From an uncultured Sphingomonadaceae bacterium (GTDB taxonomy: Bacteria; Pseudomonadota; Alphaproteobacteria; Sphingomonadales; Sphingomonadaceae), in contig CANMFX010000003.1 of assembly GCA_947497315.1 (NCBI GenBank), positions 496,001-560,000 on the forward strand: 64,000 nt of DNA, written 5' to 3'. The position numbers were made by a program, and so were the translations under genes. The notes beneath the pieces are model-generated. The model did no database searches. It worked only from the letters and a program-made list of their open reading frames with translations, and was not told where the DNA came from. Within the stretch, counting starts at the first letter, position 1; each line of letters begins with the position of its first letter. This document shows, piece by piece, positions 63,757-64,000 of this stretch.

Positions 63757-64000
63757 TGTTTTTAACCTCCTTAAATACAGCTTCAAACATCTCTGCCGTT
63801 AATCTCTTGGTGTTCACATTATAGCGGCTGCAATGATAGCTATCGATAAGGATGCGACCATCGGGCAACTTATGCTCTGCGCCATGCGCGAATTTATGGT
63901 CGGCCAACCGGCACCCCGCCATTCGGATCACGCTGTCATGTGCGATTTTCCCGAGAGCCAATATGACCTGCAAATTGGGTAGGGTGTCTAAAGCCTTGAT
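63740..64000 (-). CDS. Uracil-DNA glycosylase (family 5-like), partial
   Basis: The C-terminal 86 codons of a base-excision repair glycosylase; the gene begins beyond the window. The visible part contains LPNLQVILALGKIAHDSV, then the catalytic-loop motif DSYHCSRYNVNTKRLT (normally SYHPSRxNTxTGRLT) and MFEAVFKEVK, matching type 5 (UdgB) enzymes. The replacement of P by C in SYHPS is unusual. Its last 17 bases overlap the cyclase-like gene. Base composition is near the window average, unlike its neighbour. Confidence 0.78.
   Translation of the reverse strand: MKALDTLPNLQVILALGKIAHDSVIRMAGCRLADHKFAHGAEHKLPDGRILIDSYHCSRYNVNTKRLTAEMFEAVFKEVKNIGRSS

Noticed and set aside
1-64000. CRISPR arrays, insertion sequences, rRNA genes or prophage modules
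   Set aside because: No regularly spaced repeats, transposase, integrase, phage structural genes or rRNA sequences were recognised anywhere in the window.

Overview
The window looks like a chromosomal segment of an alphaproteobacterium, most probably a member of the Sphingomonadales (Sphingopyxis, Sphingorhabdus or Parasphingorhabdus type). This is inferred from several signs. There is a dapA-smpB-DUF2062-cckA-recA-alaS run, and CckA is an alphaproteobacterial cell-cycle kinase. LexA-type boxes have the alphaproteobacterial form GTTC-N7-GTTC. The bamA-ompH-fabZ cluster has no lpxD or lpxA, which fits an outer membrane built with glycosphingolipids instead of LPS. Genes are densely packed, often with ATGA or GTGA overlaps, and most of the window is core genome.

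Layout. 1-3.2 kb: an AraC-type regulator and a soluble lytic transglycosylase, both on the minus strand. 3.3-12.5 kb: dapA, smpB, a DUF2062 membrane protein, cckA, recA (with an SOS operator), a glutathione S-transferase and alaS. 12.5-16.8 kb: a Kef-type antiporter, a flavin monooxygenase and icd. 17-18.5 kb: psd and pssA for phosphatidylethanolamine synthesis. Convergent to pssA is a small membrane-protein gene whose promoter carries a LexA-type box. 19-20.7 kb: a D-aminoacylase-type amidohydrolase. 20.9-32.6 kb: a long core block, rpsB-tsf-pyrH-frr-uppS-cdsA-dxr-rseP-bamA-ompH-fabZ-rpmE, joining translation, isoprenoid and phospholipid synthesis and outer-membrane assembly. 32.6-36.2 kb: a 5-oxoprolinase operon (pxpA, pxpB, pxpC) led by an atypical Nramp-like transporter. 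36.2-38.6 kb: a 2-oxoglutarate oxygenase and an isolated gspJ-gspK pair.

38.7-40.0 kb: a tRNA-His gene followed by a 1.2-kb insertion. It is bounded by an exact 48-bp duplication of the tRNA 3' part, carries one two-helix membrane protein gene and has no integrase. 40.1-43.4 kb: a leucine-dehydrogenase-type enzyme and a PAS-GGDEF-EAL-PilZ cyclic-di-GMP protein. 43.6-48.5 kb: the cytochrome c maturation operon ccmC-D-E-F-G-H-I. 48.6-55.5 kb: kup, a methyltransferase, rpiB-glyA-nrdR-trmJ, a chorismate mutase and rpsD. 55.6-63.0 kb: a co-directional run of an M28 peptidase, agmatine deiminase, a membrane-anchored glutamate-synthase-like protein, two tandem exported methyltransferase paralogues, a DUF3147 protein and N-carbamoylputrescine amidase. 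The two agmatine enzymes together convert agmatine to putrescine. 63.0-64.0 kb: an AT-rich gene for a class III nucleotidyl-cyclase-like protein overlapping the end of a uracil-DNA glycosylase gene that runs off the window.

The accessory signals most worth following are the integrase-less tRNA-His mini-island, the putative SOS-controlled small membrane protein at 18.5-18.8 kb, the cyclase-like gene at the right edge, and the tandem exported methyltransferases.
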